Shown here piece by piece: positions 34,371-43,588 of a stretch of DNA of 64,000 nucleotides. A program made the translations under genes and the position numbers. The notes under the pieces were generated by a model. It had not been told where the DNA came from and made no database searches. It saw only the letters and a program-made list of their open reading frames with translations. The stretch spans positions 528,042 through 592,041 of the forward strand of contig NZ_JAGHZS010000006.1 in assembly GCF_017745275.1 (NCBI RefSeq), given 5' to 3'. The first letter of the stretch is position 1; the number at the start of each line of letters is the position of its first letter. The DNA is from Chitinophaga sp. GTDB lineage: Bacteria; Bacteroidota; Bacteroidia; Chitinophagales; Chitinophagaceae.

Positions 34371-34407
34371 AGAAGGCTTCCCCATCAGGAAGCCTTCTCT
34401 ATTTTTG
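34371..34407 (+). terminator. Intrinsic terminator of yidC, overlapping a -7 box
   Basis: AGAAGGCTTCC (34371-34381) and GGAAGCCTTCT (34388-34398) form a perfect 11-bp stem followed by a T-run. The T-run contains TATTTTTG (34400-34407), an exact -7 box 8 bases before the next ATG. Confidence 0.85.
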
Positions 34408-34414
34408 ACAGGAT

Positions 34415-35347
34415 ATGAAGAAGAGTTGGTTATTATTTATATGCGCTGCAGGTATCAGTGCCAGCGCATACGCACAGGATACTATTCCTGATGCTGCCCG
34501 GATTCAGGGCATTGTGAATTACCTGGCCTCCGATAAGCTGAAAGGTCGGGGTACTGCCGAAAAAGGCGGCATGAAAGCCAGTCGCTATGTAGCAAAACAG
34601 TTTAAAAAGCTGGGGCTGAAAACCGTGAATGGTAGCAGCTATTTCCAGGATTTCACGTTCGACCGGAAAGCCCATAAAAATATTCCAAGTCGTAATGTGA
34701 TCGGCTTCCTGGATAACGGTGCCGCACGTACGATCATCATAGGTGCTCACTATGATCACCTGGGAACAGCCGCTTTATTTGATGGCAAATACCCCATCGG
34801 GGAAATTCATAATGGGGCGGATGATAATGCTTCCGGTGTAGCTGGTTTGCTGGAATTAGCCCGTCATTACGGAAAAAATGGACAAAAAGAGCCGTTTAAT
34901 TTCCTGTTCATCGCTTTTGGGGGAGAGGAATTGGGTCTACAGGGGTCTAAGTATTATACGGATCATCCGTTGATGCCATTGAACCAGGTGCATTTCATGC
35001 TTAATATGGATATGATTGGCCGCTACAACCCGGAGCGGGGCATTGGTATTGGAGGTCATAGCAGTGCAGTGGAATGGCCGGCTATTTTCAAAGATGTACA
35101 ACAGCCGGGTATTAAATTTTTTACAGATGGCGCTGGCAAAGGAGCATCAGATCATCATAATTTTTACGTGAATGGCGTACCGGTGATGTTCTTTCATACA
35201 GGAGGGCATGATGATTATCATAAGCCTACCGATGATGCCCCTAAGTTACAAGCCCAATCGGAAGCGGCGATCCTTCAACTGGAAATTCAGCTGATTAACC
35301 GCGCCATGGCATTTCCGGCATTACAGTATGTAGGGGAGAAGTCTTAG
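34415..35347 (+). CDS. Exported M28-family zinc peptidase
   Basis: A 310-residue secreted aminopeptidase-type protein with a signal peptide ending ASAYA|QD. The five M28 metal/catalytic signatures are in order: AHYDHLG, GADDNASG, FGGEELGLQGS, LNMDMIGR, and HTGGHDDYHKPTDD near the end. Predicted to work in the periplasm or outside. The possible -7 box 8 bases upstream would give a nearly leaderless mRNA. It overlaps the convergent SprT-like gene by 4 bases. Confidence 0.92.
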   Translation: MKKSWLLFICAAGISASAYAQDTIPDAARIQGIVNYLASDKLKGRGTAEKGGMKASRYVAKQFKKLGLKTVNGSSYFQDFTFDRKAHKNIPSRNVIGFLDNGAARTIIIGAHYDHLGTAALFDGKYPIGEIHNGADDNASGVAGLLELARHYGKNGQKEPFNFLFIAFGGEELGLQGSKYYTDHPLMPLNQVHFMLNMDMIGRYNPERGIGIGGHSSAVEWPAIFKDVQQPGIKFFTDGAGKGASDHHNFYVNGVPVMFFHTGGHDDYHKPTDDAPKLQAQSEAAILQLEIQLINRAMAFPALQYVGEKS

Positions 35348-35964
35348 GCCACGAGTTCCACTTCATAAACGGGACTAAACAGGTACCATCTGTTAGACGC
35401 TACCTCTTCACAGCGGTAGCGTTTTCTTATTTTTTCACCCCGCCGGAATACACGTCCATCTTTGGTTTTGAACAAACCATTTAAAGGAACCTGTTCTACA
35501 AAGAAGTGATTTTCTTTTTGCCGGTCATAATTTTTGAGTACCCGCATTAGGTTTTCATCTGCACAGGAGCTGGCGGCGGGGTTGGCCATACTCTGACGTA
35601 CGGCCGTTTCCACGTCGGGAGGCAACAGGTTTTTGCCTACAAATCCGTGCAGGATCCAGGTGTATTCCTGTTTCCATTCTTTGCCGTGGGAGGCTACGCG
35701 GTTGGCGTATTTGTTAAAGGTAGTCAGGTGGGCAATTTCGTGCAGCAGCGTTAGGAGGAAGGCGTATTTATTCAGGGAGCCATTAATGCTGATGCGATGG
35801 CCTTTACCTTGTCCGTCAGGGTGACGGTAGTCGCCAAGTATACTGGACCGTTCCCTGGTAACGGTCAGATGTACCTTATAGGTAACCAGGAAATCCATGA
35901 CCTGTCCGAAGGTGCCTTCGGGTAAGTAGGACGCTAAAGCATTCAGGGGCGCCTCTTTTTTCAA
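35344..35964 (-). CDS. SprT-like zinc metalloprotease domain protein
   Basis: A 206-residue cytoplasmic protein with the SprT pattern: VMDFLVTYKVHLTVTRERSSILGDYRHP, then the zinc motif LLTLLHEIAHLTTF (HExxH) and a third ligand in ASHGKEWKQ. The C-terminal region (CADENLMRVLKNYDR ... RRGEKIRKRYRCEE) replaces the usual zinc ribbon and keeps only single cysteines. The family is linked to DNA-protein crosslink repair in eukaryotes; the bacterial role is uncertain. Six bases separate it from the upstream membrane gene, so it is probably the tail of that operon. Confidence 0.82.
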   Translation of the reverse strand: MKKEAPLNALASYLPEGTFGQVMDFLVTYKVHLTVTRERSSILGDYRHPDGQGKGHRISINGSLNKYAFLLTLLHEIAHLTTFNKYANRVASHGKEWKQEYTWILHGFVGKNLLPPDVETAVRQSMANPAASSCADENLMRVLKNYDRQKENHFFVEQVPLNGLFKTKDGRVFRRGEKIRKRYRCEEVASNRWYLFSPVYEVELVA

Positions 35965-35969
35965 ATAGA

Positions 35970-36356
35970 TTACTTTTTTAGCTTCGTCAGCCGGAAAAGG
36001 CTGAGTGTTTCAAATACAGTATACACCAGGTACAGGAACAACAGCATGAAAATAGTCAACTTGCTGACATTGGGCTTATAAATAAGCACATATACAACAA
36101 CACCTATTACACAAAGAAAGAGTTTACTAAGGGTGGCGCCGTAAACAGCCCGGATAAATGCATTATGGTTGGAGGAAGCAAGTCCCTGGCGGCTCATCAG
36201 GTAAGACACCAGGGAGATAATAGCCATGATCAGGTTACCGGCCATAAGCACATTCACATGTGTGCCGAGGTCCAGCAACCTGGGTTTGAATATGATAAAA
36301 AGTCCGTTAATAATACCAAAAACTGCAAATAGCCGTATAAAAAATCTATCACTCAT
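35970..36356 (-). CDS. Small membrane protein, probable ATP-synthase-associated subunit I type
   Basis: A 128-residue protein with four predicted transmembrane helices (FFIRLFAVFGIINGLFIIF; VLMAGNLIMAIISLVSYLM; LFLCVIGVVVYVLIY; IFMLLFLYLVYTVFETLSLF). There are no catalytic motifs. It overlaps the AtpZ-like gene upstream by 8 bases. In other Bacteroidota a membrane protein at this place precedes atpB, so a link with ATP synthase assembly is likely but inferred only from position. Confidence 0.65.
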   Translation of the reverse strand: MSDRFFIRLFAVFGIINGLFIIFKPRLLDLGTHVNVLMAGNLIMAIISLVSYLMSRQGLASSNHNAFIRAVYGATLSKLFLCVIGVVVYVLIYKPNVSKLTIFMLLFLYLVYTVFETLSLFRLTKLKK

Positions 36357-36573
36357 GCCGTCGGGTGTCTTTTATAATTTGCCACAAAAGTATGGCTAAT
36401 GCAATTAAAGAAAAAATGATAAGGAATACAGGGAACCGCCAGCCAATCCACTGGTCTAGTTTATACCCTGCAAACACACCCAACCCGAGGGTGGCCATCA
36501 TCTGGAAGGCCAACCCGGCGTAGCGAAATAATACGTTACGGTTATTCTGCTTCCTGGAGGACGGATTTTCCAT
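36349..36573 (-). CDS. AtpZ/AtpI-family protein
   Basis: A 74-residue protein from ATG 36573 (MENPSSRKQ); an upstream in-frame ATG would place 30 residues wholly inside the bactofilin gene and is not favoured. Two transmembrane helices, with the family phrase FRYAGLAFQMMATLGLGVFAGYKLDQWIGW then FPVFLIIFSLIALAILLWQII. AtpZ/AtpI proteins help assemble F0F1 ATP synthase or carry ions. The start overlaps the bactofilin gene by 32 bases. ATP synthase genes do not follow within the window. Confidence 0.8.
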   Translation of the reverse strand: MENPSSRKQNNRNVLFRYAGLAFQMMATLGLGVFAGYKLDQWIGWRFPVFLIIFSLIALAILLWQIIKDTRRHE

Positions 36574-36961
36574 GTTTCTGATTATCTGGCTGCTGATCAT
36601 CCATGTAGCAACGGCCATTGAATTTAGCTGTAGGCTCCATTTCGAAATGAGCAGTGTACACATCGCCTTTTACTAAAGCATTCCCTTTCAGGAACAATAA
36701 TTCTTCTACCTTGATAATACCGGTAACTTTACCCAGGATATCTGCGCTCTGGCATACCAGGTCGCCCACAATATCGCCTTCCGGACCTACCACTATCTTT
36801 GCTTTGGTTGATACCAGTCCGTTTACCTGACCATCAATTCTGATGTCGCCTTCACATACAATATCCCCCTGGATAGTAGTGCCAGTGCCTATAATGTTTA
36901 CTGTAGAGGTAGGCAACATAAATTGTTTGTCACCTTTCGATTTCTGATTGCTATTAAACAT
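36542..36961 (-). CDS. Bactofilin-family cytoskeletal protein
   Basis: A 139-residue bactofilin. After a short disordered N-terminus comes the right-handed beta-helix core with regularly spaced glycines: NIIGTGTTIQGDIVCEGDIRIDGQVNGLV, then VVGPEGDIVGDLVCQSADILGKVTG and LVKGDVYTAHFEMEPTAKFNGRC. Bactofilins form filaments that place envelope enzymes, often M23 peptidases. The neighbouring upstream gene encodes the membrane part of such a peptidase but not its catalytic domain. Confidence 0.93.
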   Translation of the reverse strand: MFNSNQKSKGDKQFMLPTSTVNIIGTGTTIQGDIVCEGDIRIDGQVNGLVSTKAKIVVGPEGDIVGDLVCQSADILGKVTGIIKVEELLFLKGNALVKGDVYTAHFEMEPTAKFNGRCYMDDQQPDNQKHGKSVLQEAE

Positions 36962-37097
36962 AGGGAGTTAGGTTTTTCAAGTTTAGTGATGTAATATAAT
37001 TAAAATATTAAATATTTTGGTTTTTATGTACTTAGATATTTAAATCCACATACACATGAACTATTCACACTGATAATTAAATACTTAAATAATAAAG

Positions 37098-37502
37098 TTA
37101 GTAGGTACTGTTATCAACAGTTGGCACTTTTAACATGGTGGTGTCCAGTTTCCCGGTAAACTCCCCATTAATCACCTGCTTGATATTTTTCAGGTATTGA
37201 TCACGGGCATTAATGGCTGTTTCTAATGAGTCAGTCCGCATTTTGAGACGGATAAATTCTTTACGTTGCTTCAGGTCTCCATAACCAGGTATATAATAAC
37301 GCAACGGTGTAAATACCACGGTGGCTACCGTAATAGCAACCAATAATACAAACAGGGTACTGAAAGCTATATACACGCTCATACGGGAAAGTTTGAACGA
37401 TGTCACTTCTTCATAGGTATCATCATTCATAATTACCAAACGGTACTTATGACTGAGTTTTTCCAGGTTTCTTCTGCTGTTTTTATTCCCCTTCTTGGCC
37501 AT
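37098..37502 (-). CDS. M23-peptidase-like membrane stub without the catalytic domain
   Basis: A 134-residue protein that reads like the N-terminal third of Bacteroidota M23 metallopeptidases: a basic start, YRLVIMNDDTYEEVTSFKLSRMSVY, one transmembrane helix (IAFSTLFVLLVAITVATVVF), TPLRYYIPGYGDLK, and a coiled segment with RTDSLETAINARDQYLKNIKQVI. It ends in PTVDNSTY with no zinc-binding HxxxD or HxH. Only 136 bases separate it from the bactofilin gene, so the missing domain is not nearby in another frame. It may be a scaffold protein for the bactofilin or a truncated gene. Confidence 0.75.
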   Translation of the reverse strand: MAKKGNKNSRRNLEKLSHKYRLVIMNDDTYEEVTSFKLSRMSVYIAFSTLFVLLVAITVATVVFTPLRYYIPGYGDLKQRKEFIRLKMRTDSLETAINARDQYLKNIKQVINGEFTGKLDTTMLKVPTVDNSTY

Positions 37503-37555
37503 GTTTGTGGTACTTAACGAAAATTAAGGCGGGCTAAAGTTAAACAATATTTTTA

Positions 37556-37695
37556 AAGCAAAAAGTGAGAAAGCAAAAAGCGGAAAGCTTTTGCAGTCCA
37601 TGAAAGAAGGGGATAAATGCCATTAGGTTAGCTTGCTGATCCGCTATAATGACTCACAAGGATCGCTTTTTGCTTCCCCTTTCCGCTTTCTGCTA
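37556..37695. repeat. Heptamer-built hairpin, copy C (degenerate)
   Basis: The left side has GAGAAAGCAAAAAGCGGAAAGC; the right side has GCTTTTTGCTTCCCC then TTTCCGCTTTCTGC. They pair only in blocks and with different unit order, and GTGAG/CTCAC form an extra short pairing. It lies between divergent genes, so here the element is upstream of both rather than at stop codons. It looks like a decayed copy. Confidence 0.7.
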
Positions 37696-37769
37696 AAAAA
37701 TTATCCTATCTTTAAAATATTTTTTCAAACAGTAAGTTATATATATTTAGCCTATACACCCTGGCATCC

Positions 37770-40700
37770 ATGAATTGCATCAAACTGCTACTTAAATATC
37801 TGGGAATTAGTACATTGTCATTTTGCCTGGGTTTGCCGGCGGTCTGGGCACAGAACAGGCCGAGAAATCAGTCGCAGCAATATAATCCTCAGAGTCAAAA
37901 CCCCGTTAATCAACAACAGCAACAGCAGCAACGACCTGCTGCCAAACCCCTTTTTAAACCAAAGGAACCTCGCATAACAGATCGGCGTCCGCCATCTGAA
38001 GTGATGCTCGAAAAAAAGAAATGGACCTGGAAACGACAGTTTTTCCAGAACATGGCTACACGCTTTAACTATTACTTCCACGCCAAACAAAAACTCGACC
38101 GGGTAGTCAGAACCGCTAACCGCGACGGCCAGGATAATTATAACACCTTGTTGCCTTTCTATCCGTATAGCCTGCAAAGCCAGGGCTTCAGCAAAGGAGA
38201 GCTGGACTCAGTAATCGATAAAACCACCATGGGCATTCAGTTGCATGACCCCCGTGGTAAATGGATAGACGACTGCTTCCTGCTCATGGGCCGTGCTTAT
38301 TTCTACGAAGGTGACCTCGATAACGCCAATAAAACATTCCAGTATATCAACATCAAATTCGCTCCTAAACAAAAATCGGAATACAAAACCGTAGTAGGTG
38401 CCCGCGAAAATGACCAGATATCCATCGCTACCCGCGAAAAAAGAAAAGGCTTCTTTGGACGCCTGAAACATACCAGGGCCCGTAACGACGCCTTCCTCTG
38501 GCGGGCCAGAACATTACTCGAACAAAAAGAATACGACGAAGTACAGGCGCTCCTGAACCTGCTCAATAACGACCCGAACTTCCCACACCGCCTCGAAGGC
38601 GACCTGGCAGAAGTACGTGCTTATGGTAATTATGTACAGAAACGCTATCCCGAAACAATTGATCCCCTGAAACAGGCGATCGATAAAAGTAACAACCGGG
38701 TAGCCCGTGCCAGGATGTCGTTTATCCTCGGACAACTTTACGTACAGCAACACCACGCAGATTCCGCACTGGAACGCTTTCGCGATGTGATTGGGATGAA
38801 ACCCGATCCTATGATGGACTTCCAGGCCCGGATCCAGATTGCCAAAACAAATGCACAAACCACTGGTGATATCGCAAAAAGCATTGCCGGCCTGCATCAC
38901 ATGCTGAGAAAACAACGCTTTTCGCGCTTCAAAGATGGGATCTACTATACCATGGGAACCCTCATGTATCCTAAAAACCCGGATGCTGCTATCGGCTACA
39001 TGAAACAATCACTGAAAGTACCCAGTGATAACCTCATGCAACGCACGCTTACTTATAAAGGCATCGCGGATATTTACTACGATCAGCGCAGCTACGGAAA
39101 TGCGAAAAAATATTACGACAGCACCGCCGGCGTGATGACCAAAGACTTCATGGACGCGTCTACCGTAACTATCAGGAAAGAAGTATTGTCTGATGTAGTA
39201 GCCAAACTCGAAACGATTCACCGGGAAGATAGTCTGCAGAAAATTGCGTCGATGTCGCCCGCTGACCGGAATATATTCCTCACAAAAATGGCGGCTGTAT
39301 TGAAGAATGAAGCAGCCGACCGGAAAAAGAAAGAGAAACTGGAAGCAGCCAATCCGCTGGATGTGTCTTCCATGGGCATGAACGCCGCAGGTGCCTATGG
39401 CCCTAAAGAGGAAAAAGGCGATTGGTATTTCTATAATCAGGCCAGCAAATCTGCCGGTTACTCCGAGTTTAAACGCAGGTGGGGTAATCGTCAGCCCGGT
39501 GATAACTGGCGCAGAAGTCAGAACGGTGTGGTGAATGCTACTAACAGCAATGCTCCAATTGAGGTAGTAGATGAGACTAAAAAGGGGGTGACCAATAGTG
39601 TATCTCCGGATAGTGTGAGCGTAGATTTGTTAGCTGCTGGTCTGCCACTGACACCGGAAAAACTGGATGCTTCCCGGAAGGCGGTGAAAGAAGCCTGGTT
39701 TGATCTCGGTAAGCTCTATCATGATAAACTGGAAAATTATCCACTGGCCATAGAAACCTACGATTCACTGTTGCTGTTGTTCCCGGATCATCCGCGGAAA
39801 CCGGAAGTGTTGTATTCTCTCTATATCTGGAATAGTAAGTTGAATCGTACTGCCCAGGCCAACCAGTTTAAAACCATGGTACTTAACCAGTATGGTAATA
39901 CGAACTTCGCCGATATCATTCGTTCCGGTGGATTAAATGATGTGGATGGTGCCAGAAAGAAGCAAATCAGTGCGGCCTATGATTCTGCCTATACCGCTTT
40001 CCGGAATGGCGACTATACAGGCGCCATGGCCATGAAGCGCCAGGCCGACAGCTCCTTCGGGTTTAGTTTCCTGAAGCCTAAGTTCGATTTGCTGGAAGCG
40101 ATGTTGATTGTTAAAACAGATACTGCCTTTGCCACAGATTCCCTGCAATTATCGCGCAAAGCAGTACAGGCGGTGCTGACCAAATACGCCGCAGATGAGC
40201 CTATCCGCCTGCAGGCCCAGGCCTTGATGGATGCATTGGATCATCGTGCAGAACTGACCAACTACCTGGCTAAATTGGAAGTACGGAAGAAAGACGCCAA
40301 TGGGCAACTGCTGGATGAAAATATTACCATGCGTTATCCCTGGCAAAATCCGCAGCCTGTGCTGGCAGACAAGGTAACTACTGCCACCGCCAAAGCACCG
40401 GTTGATTCATCCAAAATAACTGCCGGTATGGTAGGCCAGGTGCCTAAGCCTATAGTGCCCGTGGCCCCATCAAAGCCGGTTACGCCATATAAAGTAAGTG
40501 CTGATAATCCTTATTTTGTAGTGCTTTCCTTTGACCGGGTGTCGAAGGAACTGATGGATGAAGGACTAAATCAGTTTACCCGTTATAATTCTACTAAACA
40601 TGCAGCTGATAAAATTGAGGTGGGTAGCTTTGTGCTGACCCCCAATGATGTTATGCTCATTTTCAGGATATTCCCCAATGAAGACAAAGCATTGGAATAC

Positions 40701-40865
40701 TTCGATGAAATCAGGGATGCTGCTGCGACCAGTATTATACCCAAAATCCGGCCTACAGAATACCATTTCTTCGTTATTTCGAGAGACAATTTTATCTTGT
40801 TGAACAGCACGAAAGACCTCGCCGGGTACCGTAAGTTTTTTACAGAAACTTATGTGACCCAGTAA
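37770..40865 (+). CDS. PorW/SprE-like TPR protein of type IX secretion
   Basis: A 1031-residue exported protein. The signal region (MNCIKLLLKYLGISTLSFCLGLPAVWA|Q) contains a cysteine that is a poor lipobox. A Gln/Asn-rich linker follows, then TPR-like helices: FNYYFHAKQKLDRV, WIDDCFLLMGRAYFYEGDLDNANKTFQYI, FLWRARTLLEQKEYDEVQALL and LGQLYVQQHHADSALERF. A later block (about 630-720) has further TPRs (FDLGKLYHDKLENYPLAIETYDSLL). The arrangement matches SprE/PorW, which acts in T9SS and gliding. The sorting-domain protein at 11169 would be a client. The Gln run is unusual. Confidence 0.82.
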   Translation: MNCIKLLLKYLGISTLSFCLGLPAVWAQNRPRNQSQQYNPQSQNPVNQQQQQQQRPAAKPLFKPKEPRITDRRPPSEVMLEKKKWTWKRQFFQNMATRFNYYFHAKQKLDRVVRTANRDGQDNYNTLLPFYPYSLQSQGFSKGELDSVIDKTTMGIQLHDPRGKWIDDCFLLMGRAYFYEGDLDNANKTFQYINIKFAPKQKSEYKTVVGARENDQISIATREKRKGFFGRLKHTRARNDAFLWRARTLLEQKEYDEVQALLNLLNNDPNFPHRLEGDLAEVRAYGNYVQKRYPETIDPLKQAIDKSNNRVARARMSFILGQLYVQQHHADSALERFRDVIGMKPDPMMDFQARIQIAKTNAQTTGDIAKSIAGLHHMLRKQRFSRFKDGIYYTMGTLMYPKNPDAAIGYMKQSLKVPSDNLMQRTLTYKGIADIYYDQRSYGNAKKYYDSTAGVMTKDFMDASTVTIRKEVLSDVVAKLETIHREDSLQKIASMSPADRNIFLTKMAAVLKNEAADRKKKEKLEAANPLDVSSMGMNAAGAYGPKEEKGDWYFYNQASKSAGYSEFKRRWGNRQPGDNWRRSQNGVVNATNSNAPIEVVDETKKGVTNSVSPDSVSVDLLAAGLPLTPEKLDASRKAVKEAWFDLGKLYHDKLENYPLAIETYDSLLLLFPDHPRKPEVLYSLYIWNSKLNRTAQANQFKTMVLNQYGNTNFADIIRSGGLNDVDGARKKQISAAYDSAYTAFRNGDYTGAMAMKRQADSSFGFSFLKPKFDLLEAMLIVKTDTAFATDSLQLSRKAVQAVLTKYAADEPIRLQAQALMDALDHRAELTNYLAKLEVRKKDANGQLLDENITMRYPWQNPQPVLADKVTTATAKAPVDSSKITAGMVGQVPKPIVPVAPSKPVTPYKVSADNPYFVVLSFDRVSKELMDEGLNQFTRYNSTKHAADKIEVGSFVLTPNDVMLIFRIFPNEDKALEYFDEIRDAAATSIIPKIRPTEYHFFVISRDNFILLNSTKDLAGYRKFFTETYVTQ

Positions 40866-41036
40866 GTATGTTTGGAAATTTAAATAGCTTTGTCGGTCAA
40901 ACTCTTATAAACAGGCTTGTTTATTGCAGTTGAAGTTTATTGAAAAATTTACATATATAGCCAACAGATAGTAATAAATTGCCATTCATTTAACAGGAAT
41001 CTGGCAATTTGGCCATAAAACAAATTATATAAGCGC

Positions 41037-43418
41037 ATGAAAAAATCGGTGAAAATATTGTGGCGGGTGGCTTTTGGATTCTTAGCATTACTTGTTCTCT
41101 TTGTTTTACTCATTAATTTCCGGGTGATTGGCAGCATGCCTTCTATGGAAGAATTGGAAAATCCCCGCGCAGCGCTGGCAGCAGAAGTGATTGCGGATGA
41201 TGGAACCATTTTGGGTAAATACTACCAGGTAGATCGTTCCAGCAGCGATTACAATGAGATTTCCAAAAACGTGATCAACGCGCTGATTGCAACAGAAGAA
41301 ACCAGGTTTTACGATAACTCCGGTATTGATGCTAAAGGCACACTGGCTATCCCTTTTTACCTGATGATAGGTAAGAAACGTGGTTCCAGTACTATTACCC
41401 AACAGTTGGCCCTGAACCTGCGGGCAGATAACCAGGGTAAACAACGCTCCAACAATCCTATTGGTCGCGCTTTCCAGAAAGTACAGGAATGGATTATTGC
41501 TGTGAAGCTGGAAAGAAACTTTACCAAACAGGAAATACTGACCCTCTATCTCAATACGGTGGCTTTTGGTGATAACGTTTATGGTATTGAAAATGGCGCC
41601 AGAACATTTTTTAGTAAAGATGCCGGTCACTTATCGATAGAAGAGGCAGCTATCCTGGTGGGAATGCTCAAAGGAAACACCATCTATAATCCCCGTCGTA
41701 ATCCGAAGGACGCACTTATTCGGCGTAACCAGGTGATCGACAATATGCAGAAGGCCGGATTTATTACGCCAGCAGAAGCGGCATCTGCTCAGAGTAAGCC
41801 GATTGTATTACACTATAATAAAATTGACCACAACAAAGGATTGGCGCCTTACTTCCGTGAGGTATTGCGGGATGAGCTGAAAGCCTGGTGTAAAAACCAT
41901 AAAAAAGCTGATGGTTCTGAGTACAATCTATACAGGGATGGGTTGAAAATTTATACCACCATTAATCCAAGAATGCAGTTGTATGCAGAAGAAGCGGTGG
42001 CCAAACACCTGGCAGTACTGCAAAAATCGCTCAACGCTCAAAATGACGTGAAAACGGGCAGTATTTGGAAGAAATGGCCAAAATTCCTGGATCAATACAT
42101 GAAAGAATCAGATCGGTACAAGGCACTGAAAGAAGACGAGGTGGATGATTCTGCCATTGTCCGCATTTTCAATACCCCTACACGTATGAAGGTGTTTGGT
42201 TGGAAAAGTGCTACTGAACCGGATTTAAACGAGATCGATACGGTAATGACTCCAATGGATTCCATTAAATACACCCGCGCTATTTTACAGGCAGGGTTTA
42301 TGGCGATGGATCCGGAAAGTGGTGAAGTAAAAGCATGGGTAGGCGGACCTGATTTCCGTTACTTCAAGAACGACCACGTTGCTAAAACACGTCGTCAGGT
42401 AGGTTCCACCTTTAAACCATTCCTGTACTGCTTTGCAATCATGAATGGGATGTCGCCAAACACCGTATTACCGAACGAACCGATTAATATTAACGGCTGG
42501 ACTCCTCATAACTCAGAAGGTAGCACCGGTGGTAGTATTACGATGGCAGGCGCATTGGCAAAGTCACTCAACCTCGTGGCTGCTTACCTGATTAAACAAA
42601 TCGGTGCCAAGCCATTTGCTGATTTTGCTAAGAATAAAGTAGGCTTCAGCAGTGATATTCCGGCTTATCCGGCCATTGCGCTGGGGGCTGTGGAGATCTC
42701 ATTGTATGAGCTGTTGCAGGGCTATACCATGTTCCCGGCCAGGGGTATCAATACCAAACCTATTTACATTACCCGTATAGAAGATAGAAATGGTAATATC
42801 CTTGAAACATTTGCACCGGTAAAGCGCGAAGTTATCAGTGAAAGAGAAGCTTATACCATGGTGAAAATGATGGAAGGTGTAGTAGCACCAGGTGGTACAG
42901 GAGCGCGTATCCGTTCCCGTTATAACATCCAGGGTGAAATAGCAGGTAAAACCGGTACTACCAACGATAACACCGATGGTTGGTTTATGGGCTATACACC
43001 GAAGATCCTGGCGGGTGCCTGGGTAGGTTGCGAAAATAACTTTATTCACTTCAGCACTACTGCTATCGGGCAGGGTGCTAATACGGGTCTGCCTATCTGG
43101 GCATATTTCATGCAGAAGGTATATGCAGATCCAACGCTGAAAATCAGTACTAATGATCACTTCCCGGTTCCTGCCAACATGAGTGAGGATGATATCTACA
43201 TGAATTATGACTCTAACGTAAAACCAGGCGCTGAGTCAGAAAATGTAGGAAATGGGTCAGCAGATGATTACGGCTCCGGCGATGCGAGTGATTATGCCAC
43301 ACCTGGTGCAGATAAAACGGAAACAACGCCTCCACCGGCGCCGGCACCTAAACCGAAGGAAGAGCAGAAAGATAAGCCAAAGGCTACGATGCCGCCTCCG
43401 CCTAAAAAGAACGACTAA
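41037..43418 (+). CDS. Class A penicillin-binding protein (PBP1A type)
   Basis: Bifunctional peptidoglycan synthase, 793 residues, anchored by one N-terminal helix (about 8-30). The glycosyltransferase 51 domain has the catalytic glutamate in ATEETRFYDNSGID (about residue 87), GSSTITQQLALNL, and LYLNTVAFGDNVYGIENGARTFF. The transpeptidase domain has the nucleophile S457 in GSTFKPF, SLN in AKSLNLVA, and AGKTGTTND. A proline- and lysine-rich low-complexity tail ends the protein. Followed by a hairpin element shared with convergent sucC. Confidence 0.95.
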   Translation: MKKSVKILWRVAFGFLALLVLFVLLINFRVIGSMPSMEELENPRAALAAEVIADDGTILGKYYQVDRSSSDYNEISKNVINALIATEETRFYDNSGIDAKGTLAIPFYLMIGKKRGSSTITQQLALNLRADNQGKQRSNNPIGRAFQKVQEWIIAVKLERNFTKQEILTLYLNTVAFGDNVYGIENGARTFFSKDAGHLSIEEAAILVGMLKGNTIYNPRRNPKDALIRRNQVIDNMQKAGFITPAEAASAQSKPIVLHYNKIDHNKGLAPYFREVLRDELKAWCKNHKKADGSEYNLYRDGLKIYTTINPRMQLYAEEAVAKHLAVLQKSLNAQNDVKTGSIWKKWPKFLDQYMKESDRYKALKEDEVDDSAIVRIFNTPTRMKVFGWKSATEPDLNEIDTVMTPMDSIKYTRAILQAGFMAMDPESGEVKAWVGGPDFRYFKNDHVAKTRRQVGSTFKPFLYCFAIMNGMSPNTVLPNEPININGWTPHNSEGSTGGSITMAGALAKSLNLVAAYLIKQIGAKPFADFAKNKVGFSSDIPAYPAIALGAVEISLYELLQGYTMFPARGINTKPIYITRIEDRNGNILETFAPVKREVISEREAYTMVKMMEGVVAPGGTGARIRSRYNIQGEIAGKTGTTNDNTDGWFMGYTPKILAGAWVGCENNFIHFSTTAIGQGANTGLPIWAYFMQKVYADPTLKISTNDHFPVPANMSEDDIYMNYDSNVKPGAESENVGNGSADDYGSGDASDYATPGADKTETTPPPAPAPKPKEEQKDKPKATMPPPPKKND

Positions 43419-43424
43419 TTTAGT

Positions 43425-43531
43425 TAGCATAAAGCAAAAAGCTATTGAGGCGAATGATTAAAGCGAAAATAATGTTCGCTCAGATCATTCGCCTCAATAG
43501 CTTTTTGCTTTCAGCTTTATGCTTTATGCTA
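43425..43531. repeat. Heptamer-built hairpin, copy D
   Basis: The left arm (43425-43458) has two 7-mers and the core CTATTGAGGCGAATGA. The right arm (43484-43531) has the complementary core and four 7-mers (ATAAAGC x2, TGAAAGC, AAAAAGC in reverse complement). It sits between the convergent PBP gene and sucC, beside a separate GC-rich terminator. Confidence 0.88.
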
Positions 43532-43534
43532 AAA

Positions 43535-43569
43535 AGTAAGCCCCCCTGCCAAAGGCGGGGGGGCTTACT
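43535..43569. terminator. Strong GC-rich terminator of sucC
   Basis: AGTAAGCCCCCCTGCC (43535-43550) pairs with GGCGGGGGGGCTTACT (43554-43569) with one T-G wobble and a 3-base loop. On the minus strand the flank reads T-rich (CTTTTTAGC). Confidence 0.85.
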
Positions 43570-43588
43570 ATATCGTGAATGCACTTAA

